Origin: Pseudoalteromonas sp. OOF1S-7
GTDB lineage: Bacteria; Pseudomonadota; Gammaproteobacteria; Enterobacterales; Alteromonadaceae
DNA length: 64,000 nucleotides
Assembly: GCF_022347765.1 (NCBI RefSeq)
Contig: NZ_JAKRFZ010000001.1
Location: forward strand, 62,001 to 126,000
Direction of reading: 5' to 3'
The notes beneath the pieces were generated by a model. It was not told the origin of the DNA. It searched no databases and worked only from the letters and a program-made list of their open reading frames with translations. The position numbers and the translations under genes are program-made. Of this stretch, positions 19,093 through 29,915 are shown in pieces. Every line of letters starts with the position of its first letter. The first letter of the stretch is position 1.

Positions 19093-20583
19093 TTATGGCT
19101 CCTGGCTTACCACTGCGGGGCCATTGAGGTTCATAAAATAGCGTCTGACAGCGGTTTTCTCCAAACAGCCGGCATCAAGTTCTTTAGGCTCTGTGTGGTT
19201 AATAAATTCAGCAACCAGTTTGTCGGCGCAGCTTTGCGCAGCCACACCATGGGTTGCTTGTTCAGCAACCAGATGTCGTGCGTTAGTCATATTAACCATC
19301 GCCAGTTCAGCCCAGCCTGGAGGCGTTGCGGGATCGAGTCCGCCAGACAACAACAGGGTTGGAATGCTTGTACTGAGCGGCTGATAAAACGCTTTGCCGA
19401 CGGCTTCTACCTGCCAAATTGGGCAGCTGGCATCGAGAGATTCGATCATCATGCGACCAAAGTAACTATCTGAAAAACGCGCTCTTGTTCGCCCTGTTAA
19501 TAGTGGCCAGTCCTCGGCGCAGACAATCGCGCTGTGCATGCCCATCGCTAGCGAACCAAACCCAGAATCACTGCCCATTAAACCAACCAGCGGCAGATAG
19601 TTACCTTTGCCTGCTTCGCTAATGGCCAGCGGCACCAAGGCGCGGGTTGCATGGCTGTAAAGCGCCATACGGATGGCAGAGCGCACCTTGCTCTGCGTGA
19701 GTACCAGCCCGATGGCATTGTGTGTTCTGGGGTGTGGTACCTGAACGCTGGCAGGTTGCGCCTCAAGCCGGGTTAGCAGCGTGTGATATTGCTGTTCCAG
19801 CTGGGGGTACTGACCACGGCAATCCGCATTGTCGGCACAGTCGCTGAAAATGGCCTGCAAAGAGTCATCAATGGCATCGCCAATAGCAACTAAGCTTTGC
19901 TGCATTGGCACTACCCCATCCAGTGTGGCACTGGCCACAGCCTGTGGATAGCGGCGCATATACTCCTGCGCAATGCGTGTGCCATAGGAAGCACCAAACA
20001 GGTGTAACTTCTGGTAACCCAGTGTCTGACGGACCGCTTCAAAATCGCTGGCGGCAGCAACGGTCGTAAAGTGACTCAGATCGGTATTGAGTTTGTTTTT
20101 ACACTTTTGGGTTTCGTCACGGCTGTATTCAAAAATTGGCAAGGCATCGTCATTAAATGCAAACTGCGCTTCAAGCGGATCCATATCACACTGTAACAGT
20201 GTGGACTTTCCCGTACCGCGCTGATCAACCAAAATAATATCTCGCTCTTCACGGGCATAACGCAAAACCCGCGCAAATACAGCAGCAACCTCAATAGCCG
20301 ACTGCCCGGGGCCGCCGGCAAATGCCATGATGGCCTCTGTTGGATGTACCTGCTTAATCGCCGGGATCACCGCAAAATGTATGCTGATTTTTTCACTTTT
20401 GTTTGCCGACAAAGCCTGCTTGACACTGCCGCACATCAGCCTGTCTGCCAGTCCCTTGGTATAACAAGGCGTCAGACTGGCTGTGTCGGAGATGGCAGCG
20501 TAACTTCCTGCGCTGCTGAGCAGTCCCAAAGCAATGGCACTTTGCCTGATCAGTGTACGCCAGTGCCTACGAATTTTTAACAT
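19093..20583 (-). CDS. Secreted alpha/beta hydrolase, S33/TAP-like peptidase
   Basis: A 496-residue protein with an N-terminal export signal (to about residue 30), then an alpha/beta-hydrolase fold. It has an oxyanion region AGGPGQSA, the dipeptide-binding motif ILVDQRGTGKST, nucleophile elbow LFGASYGTRIAQEY (Ser) and a TAP-like C-terminal domain (LLSGGLDPATPPGWAE with the catalytic Asp; His in QATHGV). It is likely a periplasmic aminopeptidase of the tripeptidyl/prolyl type. As first gene of the operon with natAB it may link peptide cleavage to the exporter, but no partner is shown. Confidence 0.87.
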   Translation of the reverse strand: MLKIRRHWRTLIRQSAIALGLLSSAGSYAAISDTASLTPCYTKGLADRLMCGSVKQALSANKSEKISIHFAVIPAIKQVHPTEAIMAFAGGPGQSAIEVAAVFARVLRYAREERDIILVDQRGTGKSTLLQCDMDPLEAQFAFNDDALPIFEYSRDETQKCKNKLNTDLSHFTTVAAASDFEAVRQTLGYQKLHLFGASYGTRIAQEYMRRYPQAVASATLDGVVPMQQSLVAIGDAIDDSLQAIFSDCADNADCRGQYPQLEQQYHTLLTRLEAQPASVQVPHPRTHNAIGLVLTQSKVRSAIRMALYSHATRALVPLAISEAGKGNYLPLVGLMGSDSGFGSLAMGMHSAIVCAEDWPLLTGRTRARFSDSYFGRMMIESLDASCPIWQVEAVGKAFYQPLSTSIPTLLLSGGLDPATPPGWAELAMVNMTNARHLVAEQATHGVAAQSCADKLVAEFINHTEPKELDAGCLEKTAVRRYFMNLNGPAVVSQEP

Positions 20584-20801
20584 TATATCGTCCTTTTTTA
20601 GCCCTAATGGGCCTTGGATACGTCATATCTCTCAAGTATATCATTGTTAGAAAAGCAGTTCCCTAATCAAAAACATTCGATTAATTCCCTAATCACATTC
20701 ACTTATCTTAAAGAGTGAATTATTTCGTTGTTCTTTTTTTGTGTTTTAGTTTAAAAATTCACTGTGACGAAACGTTACACTAAACACAAAAGGAAACATC
20801 A

Positions 20802-21050
20802 ATGAAATTATTTTCAGCCCTGGCGAGCTGCGTTTTAGCCGCTACTTTAACTTCAACTTCAGTCGTTGCTGACGATACGCAACTACAAAGTGCACCAGCC
20901 AGCTTAGTTGCTGAGCTGACACAAATGTGTGTTGAATGGGCTCAGGATGACGAAGTAGCAACCGATGCGCTACGTCAATACGTTTTGCAGTGTGTTAACG
21001 AGGAGCTCTCTGCCGGCGGCTACATGGCCGTGACAGAAGTCGACATCTGA
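20802..21050 (+). CDS. Small secreted protein with two cysteines, unknown function
   Basis: 82 residues: signal peptide MKLFSALASCVLAATLTSTS, predicted cut near VVADD, then an acidic ~58-residue mature chain. The mature chain holds two Cys (MCVEWAQ and LQCVNEE) suited to one disulfide. A ribosome-binding site (AAAGGAAA) precedes the ATG, and a strong terminator follows the stop, so the gene is a complete monocistronic unit. I recognise no family. Similar short acidic exported proteins of unknown role occur in Pseudoalteromonas. Confidence 0.75.
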   Translation: MKLFSALASCVLAATLTSTSVVADDTQLQSAPASLVAELTQMCVEWAQDDEVATDALRQYVLQCVNEELSAGGYMAVTEVDI

Positions 21051-21062
21051 TCTCTGAGATCG

Positions 21063-21089
21063 AAAAAGGCCAGCAATGCTGGCCTTTTT
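21063..21089. terminator. Bidirectional terminator between the small secreted protein gene and topA
   Basis: The perfect inverted repeat AAAAAGGCCAGC/GCTGGCCTTTTT with loop AAT sits between two convergent genes. Confidence 0.9.
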
Positions 21090-21120
21090 GTTATCTATTA
21101 CATCGTAACCGAAAGGTGAC

Positions 21121-23763
21121 TTAAGATTTTGCGCTTTTGCGTTTTTTCTCTTCTTCAACCCACTTGCCGTTGACATAGGTCGCTTTCCAGCCTGTCGCTT
21201 TTCCTTCGACTTCTGTCATCACGTATTGTGATTTGGTTTTACGAGAATATCGGACAACGGCCAGGTTACCATCGCCATCCTGCTCAGGTGCATCCGCCAG
21301 ATAGTAGAATTTAGGCGAGATGCGATCTCTGAAACGCTTAAGCTCGGCCACTTTCGGCGCACGCGTTTCCCGCGATTTGGGGAAAGTGTGTGCGGCCAGG
21401 AAAATACCCGATGCACCATCACGAAGCACAAAATAGGCTTCTGATTTCTCACATGGCAGTTCTGGCAAGTGTACCGGATCTTCTTTTGGTGGCGCAGGCT
21501 CTCCGCTTTTCAGCAGTTTCCGCGTATTCTTACAGTCTTCACTGGTACAATCGAAGTACTTACCAAAACGGCCAGACTTAAGCTGCATATCTGAACCACA
21601 TTTATCACATTCAATCACCGGCCCGTCATAGCCCTTGATCTTGAAGCTGCCTTCCTCAATCACGTAACCACTACAACCTGGGTTATTACCACACACATGC
21701 AACTTACGCTTTTCGTCGATCAGATAAGAGTCCATCGCGGTTTCACACTTAGGACAACGCTTCATCTGTCTCAGACTTTCGGTTTCAGCGTCTTCCACGT
21801 CGGCATCAACCGCTTCATCACCCGGGATCAGGTTCATGGTGGTAGTACAACGCTCTTTTGGCGGTAAGTTGTAGCCCGTACAGCCCAGGAATACCCCGGT
21901 GGATGCGGTGCGGATCCCCATCTTACGCCCACAGGTTGGACAGTCAATGTCGGTTTCAACCATCACATTCTGACGCATGCCGCCTTCGGCTTCGTCCTTA
22001 CCTGCCAGTTCCAACTGATTAGAGAAATCGGCGTAAAACTTATCCAGTACCTGCGTCCAGACACGATCGCCTTCGGCAATTTCATCCAAACGGTTTTCCA
22101 TTTTGGCGGTAAAGTCAAAGTCCATCAGCTCGTCGAAGTTCTCAATCAAACGATCGGTGACAATTTCGCCCATTTTCTCGGCGTAGAAACGGCGGTTTTC
22201 TACCCGCACATAGCCACGGTCCTGAATGGTCGAAATGATGGACGCATAAGTCGATGGACGGCCAATGCCGCGCTTTTCAAGCTCTTTAACCAAACTTGCT
22301 TCGCTGAAGCGTGCCGGCGGCTTGGTAAAATGCTGTTTTGGATCCAGCGCCTGCAACTGTACGGTATCGCCCACAGCCACTGCTGGCAGTGCCTGTTCTT
22401 CTTCATTTTTCTTGCGTACTGCTGGCTGTACACGTGTCCAACCATCAAAACGCAACACACGACCGCGTGCTTTTAGCGTGTAATCGCCCGCGCCCACGGT
22501 GATATTGGTCAGGTCGTATTCTGCTGGTGTCATCTGACAGGCAACAAACTGACGCCAGATCAGCTCATAAAGTTTCTTGGCATCGGCATCCACGCCTTCA
22601 ACATGGCCCGACAAAATATTAACGTCTGACGGACGAATAGCTTCGTGCGCTTCCTGTGCGTTATCTTTTGCACTGTATTTAATCGGTGTACCTGGCAGGT
22701 ACTTGTCGCCAAAGTTGCCCTGAATATAGCCACGTGCCATTTCAACCGCATCATTCGATAAGTTGGTTGAGTCGGTACGCATATAGGTAATATAACCGGC
22801 TTCATATAAACGTTGTGCCAGCATCATGGTCTTCTTAACACCATAACCCAGGCGGGTACTGGCAGCCTGCTGCATAGTCGAAGTAATAAAAGGCGCGCTG
22901 GGGCGGCTCTTACTTGGTTTTTCTTCAACCTTAACAACCTGATACTGAGCTTTTTGTAGCTCGCTGACGGCTTTATTAGCCTGTGCCTCATTCAGCGGCT
23001 TAAATGCTTCGCCCTGATATTTAGTCACGGCAAAACGGACGTCTTGTTCAGCTAGCGCAGTGTCTGCGTGAATATCCCAAAACTCTTCCGGAATAAACGC
23101 TTTGATTTCACGCTCACGCTCAACCAACAAACGTACCGCCACAGACTGCACCCGGCCTGCAGACAAGCCACGCGCGACTTTTTGCCACAACAAAGGTGAC
23201 ACCATAAAGCCTACAACGCGGTCCAAAAAGCGTCGCGCCTGCTGAGCGTATACCATGTCGGTATTTAGCTGACCCGGTGCTTCAAAGGCCTGTGTAATGG
23301 CATTTTTGGTGATTTCGTTGAACACCACACGTTTGTATTTACTTGCATCGGCACCAATCACTTCTTCTAAGTGCCATGCGATGGCCTCTCCCTCTCTATC
23401 CAAATCGGTTGCGAGATAGATGGTGTCGGCATTTTCTGCGAGCTTAGCCAGCTCCTGAACCACTTTTTCTTTGCCGGGCAGCACTTCATAGTGCGGCTCC
23501 CAGCCTTTTTCCGGGTCTATCCCCATCCGGGCAACCAGGTTCGCGTAATCTTTCTTTTTTCTGTACTCAGCTTTTTCCTCAGGTGACATCTTTCTCACTT
23601 CAGCAGGAGATTTCGTTGCCAGGCCTTTGGTTTTGCCTGCGCCCGAGGTAGGAAGATCACGGATATGACCGACACTGGATTTCACAATGTAGTCTTTACC
23701 CAGGTACTTATTGATAGTTTTTGCCTTTGCGGGAGACTCTACGATTACTAGCGATTTGCCCAT
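21121..23763 (-). CDS. topA: DNA topoisomerase I
   Basis: An 880-residue type IA topoisomerase that relaxes negative supercoils. The Toprim domain starts at the N-terminus ([20 protein letters not shown]; acidic triad [11 protein letters not shown]). The active-site Tyr is Tyr327 in [11 protein letters not shown]. The C-terminal part has four-cysteine zinc ribbons ([24 protein letters not shown]) and ends in a basic tail (KKRKSAKS). Length is close to E. coli TopA (865). Confidence 0.97.
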   Translation of the reverse strand: MGKSLVIVESPAKAKTINKYLGKDYIVKSSVGHIRDLPTSGAGKTKGLATKSPAEVRKMSPEEKAEYRKKKDYANLVARMGIDPEKGWEPHYEVLPGKEKVVQELAKLAENADTIYLATDLDREGEAIAWHLEEVIGADASKYKRVVFNEITKNAITQAFEAPGQLNTDMVYAQQARRFLDRVVGFMVSPLLWQKVARGLSAGRVQSVAVRLLVEREREIKAFIPEEFWDIHADTALAEQDVRFAVTKYQGEAFKPLNEAQANKAVSELQKAQYQVVKVEEKPSKSRPSAPFITSTMQQAASTRLGYGVKKTMMLAQRLYEAGYITYMRTDSTNLSNDAVEMARGYIQGNFGDKYLPGTPIKYSAKDNAQEAHEAIRPSDVNILSGHVEGVDADAKKLYELIWRQFVACQMTPAEYDLTNITVGAGDYTLKARGRVLRFDGWTRVQPAVRKKNEEEQALPAVAVGDTVQLQALDPKQHFTKPPARFSEASLVKELEKRGIGRPSTYASIISTIQDRGYVRVENRRFYAEKMGEIVTDRLIENFDELMDFDFTAKMENRLDEIAEGDRVWTQVLDKFYADFSNQLELAGKDEAEGGMRQNVMVETDIDCPTCGRKMGIRTASTGVFLGCTGYNLPPKERCTTTMNLIPGDEAVDADVEDAETESLRQMKRCPKCETAMDSYLIDEKRKLHVCGNNPGCSGYVIEEGSFKIKGYDGPVIECDKCGSDMQLKSGRFGKYFDCTSEDCKNTRKLLKSGEPAPPKEDPVHLPELPCEKSEAYFVLRDGASGIFLAAHTFPKSRETRAPKVAELKRFRDRISPKFYYLADAPEQDGDGNLAVVRYSRKTKSQYVMTEVEGKATGWKATYVNGKWVEEEKKRKSAKS

Positions 23764-23982
23764 AGCTGCCTATTTGACTTCTGTCTGGTTGTTGCCCTTC
23801 ATTGGGCGCGATTAAATATAGGTATATCCACAAATACCTATTGTTACAAGCTTTTCATTCGATCTTTTCGCCAAGCAGTGATTTTATGAACAATTGTTGC
23901 TGTTAATTTACCCAGGCGCATAGATTGCTTGATGGAAAGGGCGAATATAGCGGATATAAAAGGAATTTCAAGAGGTAAAGGT

Positions 23983-24008
23983 AAAGGGCCAATGATTTGG
24001 CCCTTTTT
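23983..24008. terminator. Hairpin terminator downstream of the Ig-like lipoprotein gene
   Basis: The inverted repeat AAAGGGCCAA/TTGGCCCTTT lies just past the stop of the minus-strand lipoprotein gene. The longer T run is on the plus strand (ends near 24009), so it may also block plus-strand readthrough from the topA leader side. Confidence 0.65.
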
Positions 24009-24016
24009 TAGGATGA

Positions 24017-27000
24017 TTAACCGGCGTCTTCAACCGATATTGATTTGGAAACAATTGTCGGGTTCTGCCCATCAATTGGCGCAGGAATAGTAAAGGTTAT
24101 CGTTAAATTACCCGTTTTTTTACTGTTCGCTGCCGTTTCTCGAGTAACAGTGACAACCGCTTTTTTAATACCATGTAATTCTGCAACGTTGACTTTGGTA
24201 TCCACCTCCTGAACCGCCACTTCACCATTGTCTGCTGTAATACTCACAGTGGTACCATTTGGCAGCGCATTGCCGAAAATATCTGAGTAATAAATCTCAA
24301 TTTCAACTTTATCTGTACCCGTTCCCGTGTGAGGCTCAGCCACATCATATTCGTTGAGATCGATCCCTCCTATATCACAGAACTCAGCATCTTCTGTCGC
24401 CTCAAGATCCAACATACCGTTTACCGGCACATCAACTGTTATTGTTGCGTCTGGTTCTGCGTCAGGGTCTGGGTCTGGCACCGTAATAATGTTTGTACAA
24501 TCAACTTCATTTCCTCCGATATGGCTCTTGTTCACTACAAACCTTACATAAGGCACGTCTCCGGCAATCACCAGCTCAAGGTCGCGGCGAACGTCCACTA
24601 AATCTTTAGAGCACAAGTTATCTTTTTCAGCCTCTTCACCACAAAGTAAACCATTGTATTTACCATCAGCAACGGTATAGGCAAAGTCATTGTTGGCATC
24701 CAAATAGGTTTCATTGTGACCACCCGTACTGGTACCAAACTCACATTTTTCTGCTTCGTCACTGTCATTACAGTCTATGGCATCAAAATTGCCATTCTTA
24801 TTGTGGTCCACGAATGCTTCTGGTAAATCGAAAGAACTAAAAAACTCACCTTCATCAAATCGTCCGTTTTTACGGATGATGCCACCACCGCTGGGCTTAT
24901 CGATAAAGCTTTCTTGTCCCTTAGCGGTTGCCATTACGGTGACTCGTCCACCTCTGACCACAGGTGTTGAAGTGCCGTCACCGTTATAGTCATACTCGCT
25001 CGGAAACCCTTTAATACAGGGCACTGGACTACCCTCATAAGTATCGCAAACATTTCCGATAGTGTTTTGCCAGGTATCAGCATCGTTATAGGGAAACTCC
25101 CCTTGTTTTCGCCATTGAACAGTACAAACGCCATCGATAATTGAACACTGATAAGATGGCGTGCCACCTGTGCCATCTATACTACCAACTACTCCGGCTT
25201 CAGCGGTCACACTAGCAACCAGGTTGTCTCCGGTTAACTGGTTAAACTGATCACCAAAAAAGACCGTGATATTGGTGGTGACACCCACCGAGTTAAGCGC
25301 ATTCAAAACCAGGTTATCAGCTGCAATATCAAAGCTATTTTGGTCAGGTACACCCGAAGAGAGCACAATCCCCGAAGACACGGCATTAACCGGGTCTTCT
25401 ATATTGTCTTCGGGTTCTGCAGAGCTAATGAGTTTAAAGGTAAAACCTGCATTCTCTTGAATAGGCTTACACCTTGGGTGAGTATCATCTGCAGAACACT
25501 GATCAATGACAGATTGCCAGCAAGTTGGAAATTGATTGCTTTGTGCAAAGTTCTCGATAGTTGCATCCGCGATATAGCAGGCTTCAACAACAATATCACC
25601 TGGCACAACCCCAGACTGAACGGTGGTTTGCGCAAATCCTTCGCTGTCGGTACTGCCTCTGTAATTGGTTAGCTCAGCAGAGCCTGTCAGATCGGCCAGC
25701 CTAAATTCAATATATTTTTGTTTCAAAGGCCTGTTATCCGTATCCAACAATTTAAACTTCACTGTTGACGTTGTCGGGGTTGCCCCTACCCCAGGAGGTA
25801 AAGCAATAAAGGTATTAGAAGCTTCAATAAACTGGATAGCTTGCACAGGTGCATCGTCAACAGTAAACACATAGCTTTCCGGATCGTTCACGCCACCACC
25901 AGAGGTCACTGTTACAACTATCGTGTCATTGCCGCTACAGCCCTGGGCACGATATGTAGAAGACGCTCTGCCACCTTTAGAGCGTACCTGACCATCTATC
26001 GTTGCCAACCCTTCATCGGCACAGGTCGAAGTGAACTCTACATCAACAGGTTGAGTATAAACCGAGTTATCTGGGTCCGTCTCGTCAGTGAAAATCGTTG
26101 CAGTCAGAATAAAACTGTCTCCGGCAGACAAGCTATCACGACCGTCACCTGAGTCCAGTTCACTGCTTAAACTTAAGAACAAATCCTGAATACCAACAGA
26201 GAAATTCTTGGTATCTGCTTCACCTGAATAGGTCGCCGTAATTGTACCCGCCCCCCCTGAGTCACCGGGTTGCAATTTCAGTAATCCAACGCCTTGCTGA
26301 TCGGTTAAAACCTGTCCGGAAGACGGCAGGATCTGACCTTTGTTAGTTTGTACACTCACGATCGCATTCTGAATGCCATTGTTCAGGTTCGCAGTTGGAG
26401 TCAACTTCACATAAACTTCGGCCAGTTCAGTTGAGGGGACGTTGGTCACTTCATCACATTTAGCCAGATCGGCATCCGTTATTCCGTCTTCATCCCGATT
26501 GCTATCCCAATCATCGTCACAATTGATTAACAAACGTACAACCATTTTATATTCACCTTCATCGACGAATACTGCACCATCAGACGCGAAGGTAACGCGA
26601 GAGGTTGAGAACGACAGGTATTCGGCAAAAACTTCACCAATACCTGACGTGGTTGTCGCGAGCAACTCAACACTGGCCAAGCCATTATCATCGGTGACAG
26701 CGCGGCCGCTTTGAGGGTTCATTGTCGCAACTGAATCCGTTGTAAAAGTGACTAACTGACCAGCCAAAGGCAGACCATTTTCTATCAGCTGCACAGTTGC
26801 AATACCATTGTGATCTTCACCAAGTTTATTGTCGCCAGATAGCTGGGTAGAAATAGCATCGCCATCACGGTCAAGGATGCTCACAATGGAGATGTTAATA
26901 CCACCATCGCCTGCGCTGTTAAAATTGAAGCTTTGAGTGACGACTTCGCCGTTATTAGCTTCATATCTCGCAGTAACTCGCCCTGCACCCGACACTGAAT

Positions 27001-28321
27001 TGTCTGACAACGTGATAGTTGCAATACCTGCACTGTTCGTCAATACAGAGCCAGATGAAGGGTTGAGTACCCCAAACTCATTAACGGTCAGCAGCACGTT
27101 GGCATTTACAATTGCGTCACCATTTAGAGACAAAGCTGCCTGTATGGTCAGTGGGGTTTGCGCCGAAAGCGCATTTGACGTCTGGCCTTGTGCATTAAAA
27201 CCAATGAGTGTGAGCTGTAAGCCACTCGCTCCAAAGTTTGGATCGGAATCTGAATAATATCTGGCCGTATTAGTCACTGCTGCTGCACCTTCACCAAATG
27301 TCGCTGTAACTTCGCCCCAGCCTTTAGTGGTGTTAGGAATTAAAGTGATTCTAGCGGTGCCCGTTGCATCCGTGTTGCTGATGCCATCAGATGGAGAAGT
27401 TACAGCTTTGCTTCCACTTAAAACCTTCACCAGTTCATTGCTCAAAGGCTGCCCGTCTTCCAGTAAAGTGACAACCACTTCTCCTCGTTTATTTGCGCTT
27501 AGCGGATTAGCTTCATTGATAATATTTTCATCTGCATCCTGAACAGCCACCATTAGTTGAATACCAGCACCTGCAGCAATACCAGCAGAGTAATAACGTC
27601 CAGAAGCTGATGCGGTTTCATCATTGTCAGGATCTTCGTAATCTACAGTGAAAGGTTCCCACCCTCGTGAGTCATTAACTGAAATTTCGAGCTCAGCTAG
27701 GCCGTCTGCGCCTGTTACTGCTGTGCCACTATCAGTAATATTGGCTAGCAACAACTCACTCACGGTAATCAATTTGTTGTCAAGAGGCTGACCATCTTTA
27801 CGCAAAGAAACTTTGATTAAACCCGTTTTACCGACACTAAGCGGGTTTTGTTTATTTATCTCTGCCCCCGCACCATCTACCACTTCTACTGTCATCTGCA
27901 GGCCACCATCACCTATGGCAGCGTAAGGAACTGAGCCATTGACGGTGCTTTCGCCGACTTCAGCGGTAGCGGTAATAATACCCGCTCCTCCAGTACCATT
28001 TGCTGTAATAGTGACTTTAGCCTCACCATTGCTGTCTGTCAGCTGTGATCTGTCAGTTGCAAAGTTAGAGAACTCATCGTTGCTAAAAGTAATCAGGTTA
28101 TTGGCAACAGGTACCCCATCGTTTGTGAGTTTTGCTACTACTGTGATTGGATTAGTCGTACTCAGACTACCACCATTGTCGGAACTCGTGCTGAGTACCA
28201 ATTCATAATCGGTCGTTGTACCGCCACCTCCCGAGGTGTCTTTTTCAATCGAACCACCGCCACCACAGGCGACCATCAGCAAGCTGAGCAAAGTAATACT
28301 AAACCAGCGCATCAGAGACAT
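24017..28321 (-). CDS. Giant lipoprotein with tandem bacterial Ig-like (Big_1-type) repeats
   Basis: 1434 residues. A lipoprotein signal with lipobox LMVAC (Cys19) is followed by a glycine-rich linker. At least six ~110-residue repeats then run to ~residue 600, each with the pattern DGxPLxNxL...TDxxGxAxVxL...GxGxITAxY, as in intimin/invasin-type Ig domains. Further Ig-like units continue to the C-terminus. Around residues 1130-1220 there are Asp-rich loops (DHNKNGNFD, DANNDFAY) that look calcium-binding. It is probably displayed at the cell surface or on the inner leaflet of the outer membrane. Adhesion or structural roles are inference. No catalytic domain is seen. Confidence 0.85.
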   Translation of the reverse strand: MSLMRWFSITLLSLLMVACGGGGSIEKDTSGGGGTTTDYELVLSTSSDNGGSLSTTNPITVVAKLTNDGVPVANNLITFSNDEFSNFATDRSQLTDSNGEAKVTITANGTGGAGIITATAEVGESTVNGSVPYAAIGDGGLQMTVEVVDGAGAEINKQNPLSVGKTGLIKVSLRKDGQPLDNKLITVSELLLANITDSGTAVTGADGLAELEISVNDSRGWEPFTVDYEDPDNDETASASGRYYSAGIAAGAGIQLMVAVQDADENIINEANPLSANKRGEVVVTLLEDGQPLSNELVKVLSGSKAVTSPSDGISNTDATGTARITLIPNTTKGWGEVTATFGEGAAAVTNTARYYSDSDPNFGASGLQLTLIGFNAQGQTSNALSAQTPLTIQAALSLNGDAIVNANVLLTVNEFGVLNPSSGSVLTNSAGIATITLSDNSVSGAGRVTARYEANNGEVVTQSFNFNSAGDGGINISIVSILDRDGDAISTQLSGDNKLGEDHNGIATVQLIENGLPLAGQLVTFTTDSVATMNPQSGRAVTDDNGLASVELLATTTSGIGEVFAEYLSFSTSRVTFASDGAVFVDEGEYKMVVRLLINCDDDWDSNRDEDGITDADLAKCDEVTNVPSTELAEVYVKLTPTANLNNGIQNAIVSVQTNKGQILPSSGQVLTDQQGVGLLKLQPGDSGGAGTITATYSGEADTKNFSVGIQDLFLSLSSELDSGDGRDSLSAGDSFILTATIFTDETDPDNSVYTQPVDVEFTSTCADEGLATIDGQVRSKGGRASSTYRAQGCSGNDTIVVTVTSGGGVNDPESYVFTVDDAPVQAIQFIEASNTFIALPPGVGATPTTSTVKFKLLDTDNRPLKQKYIEFRLADLTGSAELTNYRGSTDSEGFAQTTVQSGVVPGDIVVEACYIADATIENFAQSNQFPTCWQSVIDQCSADDTHPRCKPIQENAGFTFKLISSAEPEDNIEDPVNAVSSGIVLSSGVPDQNSFDIAADNLVLNALNSVGVTTNITVFFGDQFNQLTGDNLVASVTAEAGVVGSIDGTGGTPSYQCSIIDGVCTVQWRKQGEFPYNDADTWQNTIGNVCDTYEGSPVPCIKGFPSEYDYNGDGTSTPVVRGGRVTVMATAKGQESFIDKPSGGGIIRKNGRFDEGEFFSSFDLPEAFVDHNKNGNFDAIDCNDSDEAEKCEFGTSTGGHNETYLDANNDFAYTVADGKYNGLLCGEEAEKDNLCSKDLVDVRRDLELVIAGDVPYVRFVVNKSHIGGNEVDCTNIITVPDPDPDAEPDATITVDVPVNGMLDLEATEDAEFCDIGGIDLNEYDVAEPHTGTGTDKVEIEIYYSDIFGNALPNGTTVSITADNGEVAVQEVDTKVNVAELHGIKKAVVTVTRETAANSKKTGNLTITFTIPAPIDGQNPTIVSKSISVEDAG

Positions 28322-28487
28322 ATCCGATTCTCCCTTGCAATCTAATAATTTTGAGTTATTTTCACCATGTTAACCCAATTGTGGATCTAAAATCACAAAT
28401 TTTTGGCGGCCGTCATCGATTTTTTCTGTTCATCTTCAACTATCCTGTTAGGCTATAGCGATTTTGTAAAATATAAGCGTTAGGACG

Positions 28488-29846
28488 ATGTCAAAGGCTA
28501 TGTCACACAACAAAAAAATGAGCCTAACAACTCGTATCATGCTGGGCATGGTATTGGGTGTTATTCTGGGTCTGTTAATACAAACCATACTGGGCGATAA
28601 GCCTGAAGTTGCCATCCCTCTGGGCCTGTTCGATTTACCTATCAAGGGTTTTTTTGTCGATGGGCTGTTCCACATAGGTGGCCAGATCTTTATTGCCAGC
28701 TTAAAGATGCTGGTTGTGCCTTTGGTCTTTATTTCTTTAGTGGTTGGTACCTGTAGCCTGAGCGATCCCAAAAAACTGGGTCGCCTGGGTGGAAAATCCA
28801 TCTTACTGTATTTATCGACTACGGCCATCGCCATCACAGTGGCCATTTCACTGGCATTGCTGGTCAGCCCGGGCGGCGGCGTCGCTATCCCAACAACGGC
28901 CACCTTTGATGCACAACAAGCTCCGACGCTTGCACAAGTCATCATTGGGATGTTCCCGACTAACCCTATTAACGCTATGGCCAGTGGCAAAATGCTTCAG
29001 GTGATTGTTTTCGCCTTATTATTTGGTATCGCCATGGCGCTAAGTGGTGATGCGGGTAAACGCTGTGCCAAGGTGTTCGAAGATTTAAATACTGTGGTGC
29101 TGAAGCTGGTGACCCTGCTGATGAATCTGGCCCCTTATGGCGTGTTCTGTCTGATGGCCAAGTTGTTCACTACCATTGAAATGGACCTGATTGTTGAATT
29201 AGGCAAATACTTCCTGGTGGTGATTGCAGCCCTGCTGATCCATGCCTTCGTCAATTACAGCATAATGCTCAAAGTATTGACCGGTCTGAGCCCACTCACG
29301 TTCCTGGCCAAGATGAAAGATGCCTGCATGTTTGCATTCAGCACCTCAAGCTCAAGTGCCACTATGCCGGTTACGTTAGAAACTGCAACGAAGAAACTCG
29401 GTGCACATAACTCTGTGGCGTCTTTCACAGTCCCACTGGGCGCAACCATCAATATGGATGGCACCGCCATTATGCAAGGTGTTGCAACTGTGTTTATCGC
29501 CCAAGTCTTCGCGGTAGATTTAACTCTGAGTGACTATTTGATGGTCATTCTGACCGCCACTTTGGCCTCGGTTGGTACCGCAGGTGTACCAGGCGTAGGC
29601 CTGATTATGCTGGCCATGGTACTTAATCAGGTTGGCCTGCCGGTAGAGGGCATTGCCATCATTATGGGCGTTGACCGACTACTGGATATGACCCGCACCG
29701 CAGTGAATGTAACCGGCGACTGTATGGTCACCTGTGTGGTCGCTAAATCCGAAGGCGAGCTGGACATTAATGTGTTTAACGACGCCGACGCTGCCAAAGA
29801 TCTGGAAGAAGACATGGATTTAGAGAAGCGCACTAAAAAGGCTTAA
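28488..29846 (+). CDS. Dicarboxylate/amino acid:cation symporter (DAACS family)
   Basis: A 452-residue membrane transporter of the GltP/DctA fold. It has the serine-rich reentrant hairpin FSTSSSSATMPVT, the TM7 motif GATINMDGTAIMQG, hairpin 2 GTAGVPGVGLIMLAMVL and the TM8 substrate motif DRLLDMTRTAVNVTGD. The Arg in the last motif favours acidic amino acids or dicarboxylates. AGGACG precedes the ATG at 28488. A second in-frame ATG 12 bases on cannot be excluded. Confidence 0.92.
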   Translation: MSKAMSHNKKMSLTTRIMLGMVLGVILGLLIQTILGDKPEVAIPLGLFDLPIKGFFVDGLFHIGGQIFIASLKMLVVPLVFISLVVGTCSLSDPKKLGRLGGKSILLYLSTTAIAITVAISLALLVSPGGGVAIPTTATFDAQQAPTLAQVIIGMFPTNPINAMASGKMLQVIVFALLFGIAMALSGDAGKRCAKVFEDLNTVVLKLVTLLMNLAPYGVFCLMAKLFTTIEMDLIVELGKYFLVVIAALLIHAFVNYSIMLKVLTGLSPLTFLAKMKDACMFAFSTSSSSATMPVTLETATKKLGAHNSVASFTVPLGATINMDGTAIMQGVATVFIAQVFAVDLTLSDYLMVILTATLASVGTAGVPGVGLIMLAMVLNQVGLPVEGIAIIMGVDRLLDMTRTAVNVTGDCMVTCVVAKSEGELDINVFNDADAAKDLEEDMDLEKRTKKA

Positions 29847-29862
29847 CTCAATATACAAATAG

Positions 29863-29896
29863 AAAGGCAGGTCGCCCGAGCGCCCTGCCTTTTTTA
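29863..29896. terminator. Terminator between symporter and dehydrogenase genes
   Basis: The stem AAAGGCAGG/CCTGCCTTT with an internal GC-rich loop and a run of T lies between convergent genes. Confidence 0.8.
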
Positions 29897-29915
29897 ATGC
29901 TTCTTACACGCAAGG

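Noticed and set aside
28448..28990. 180-codon minus-strand frame overlapping the symporter start
   Set aside because: Low-complexity Ser/Pro/Met-rich translation antisense to a conserved transporter; no independent support.
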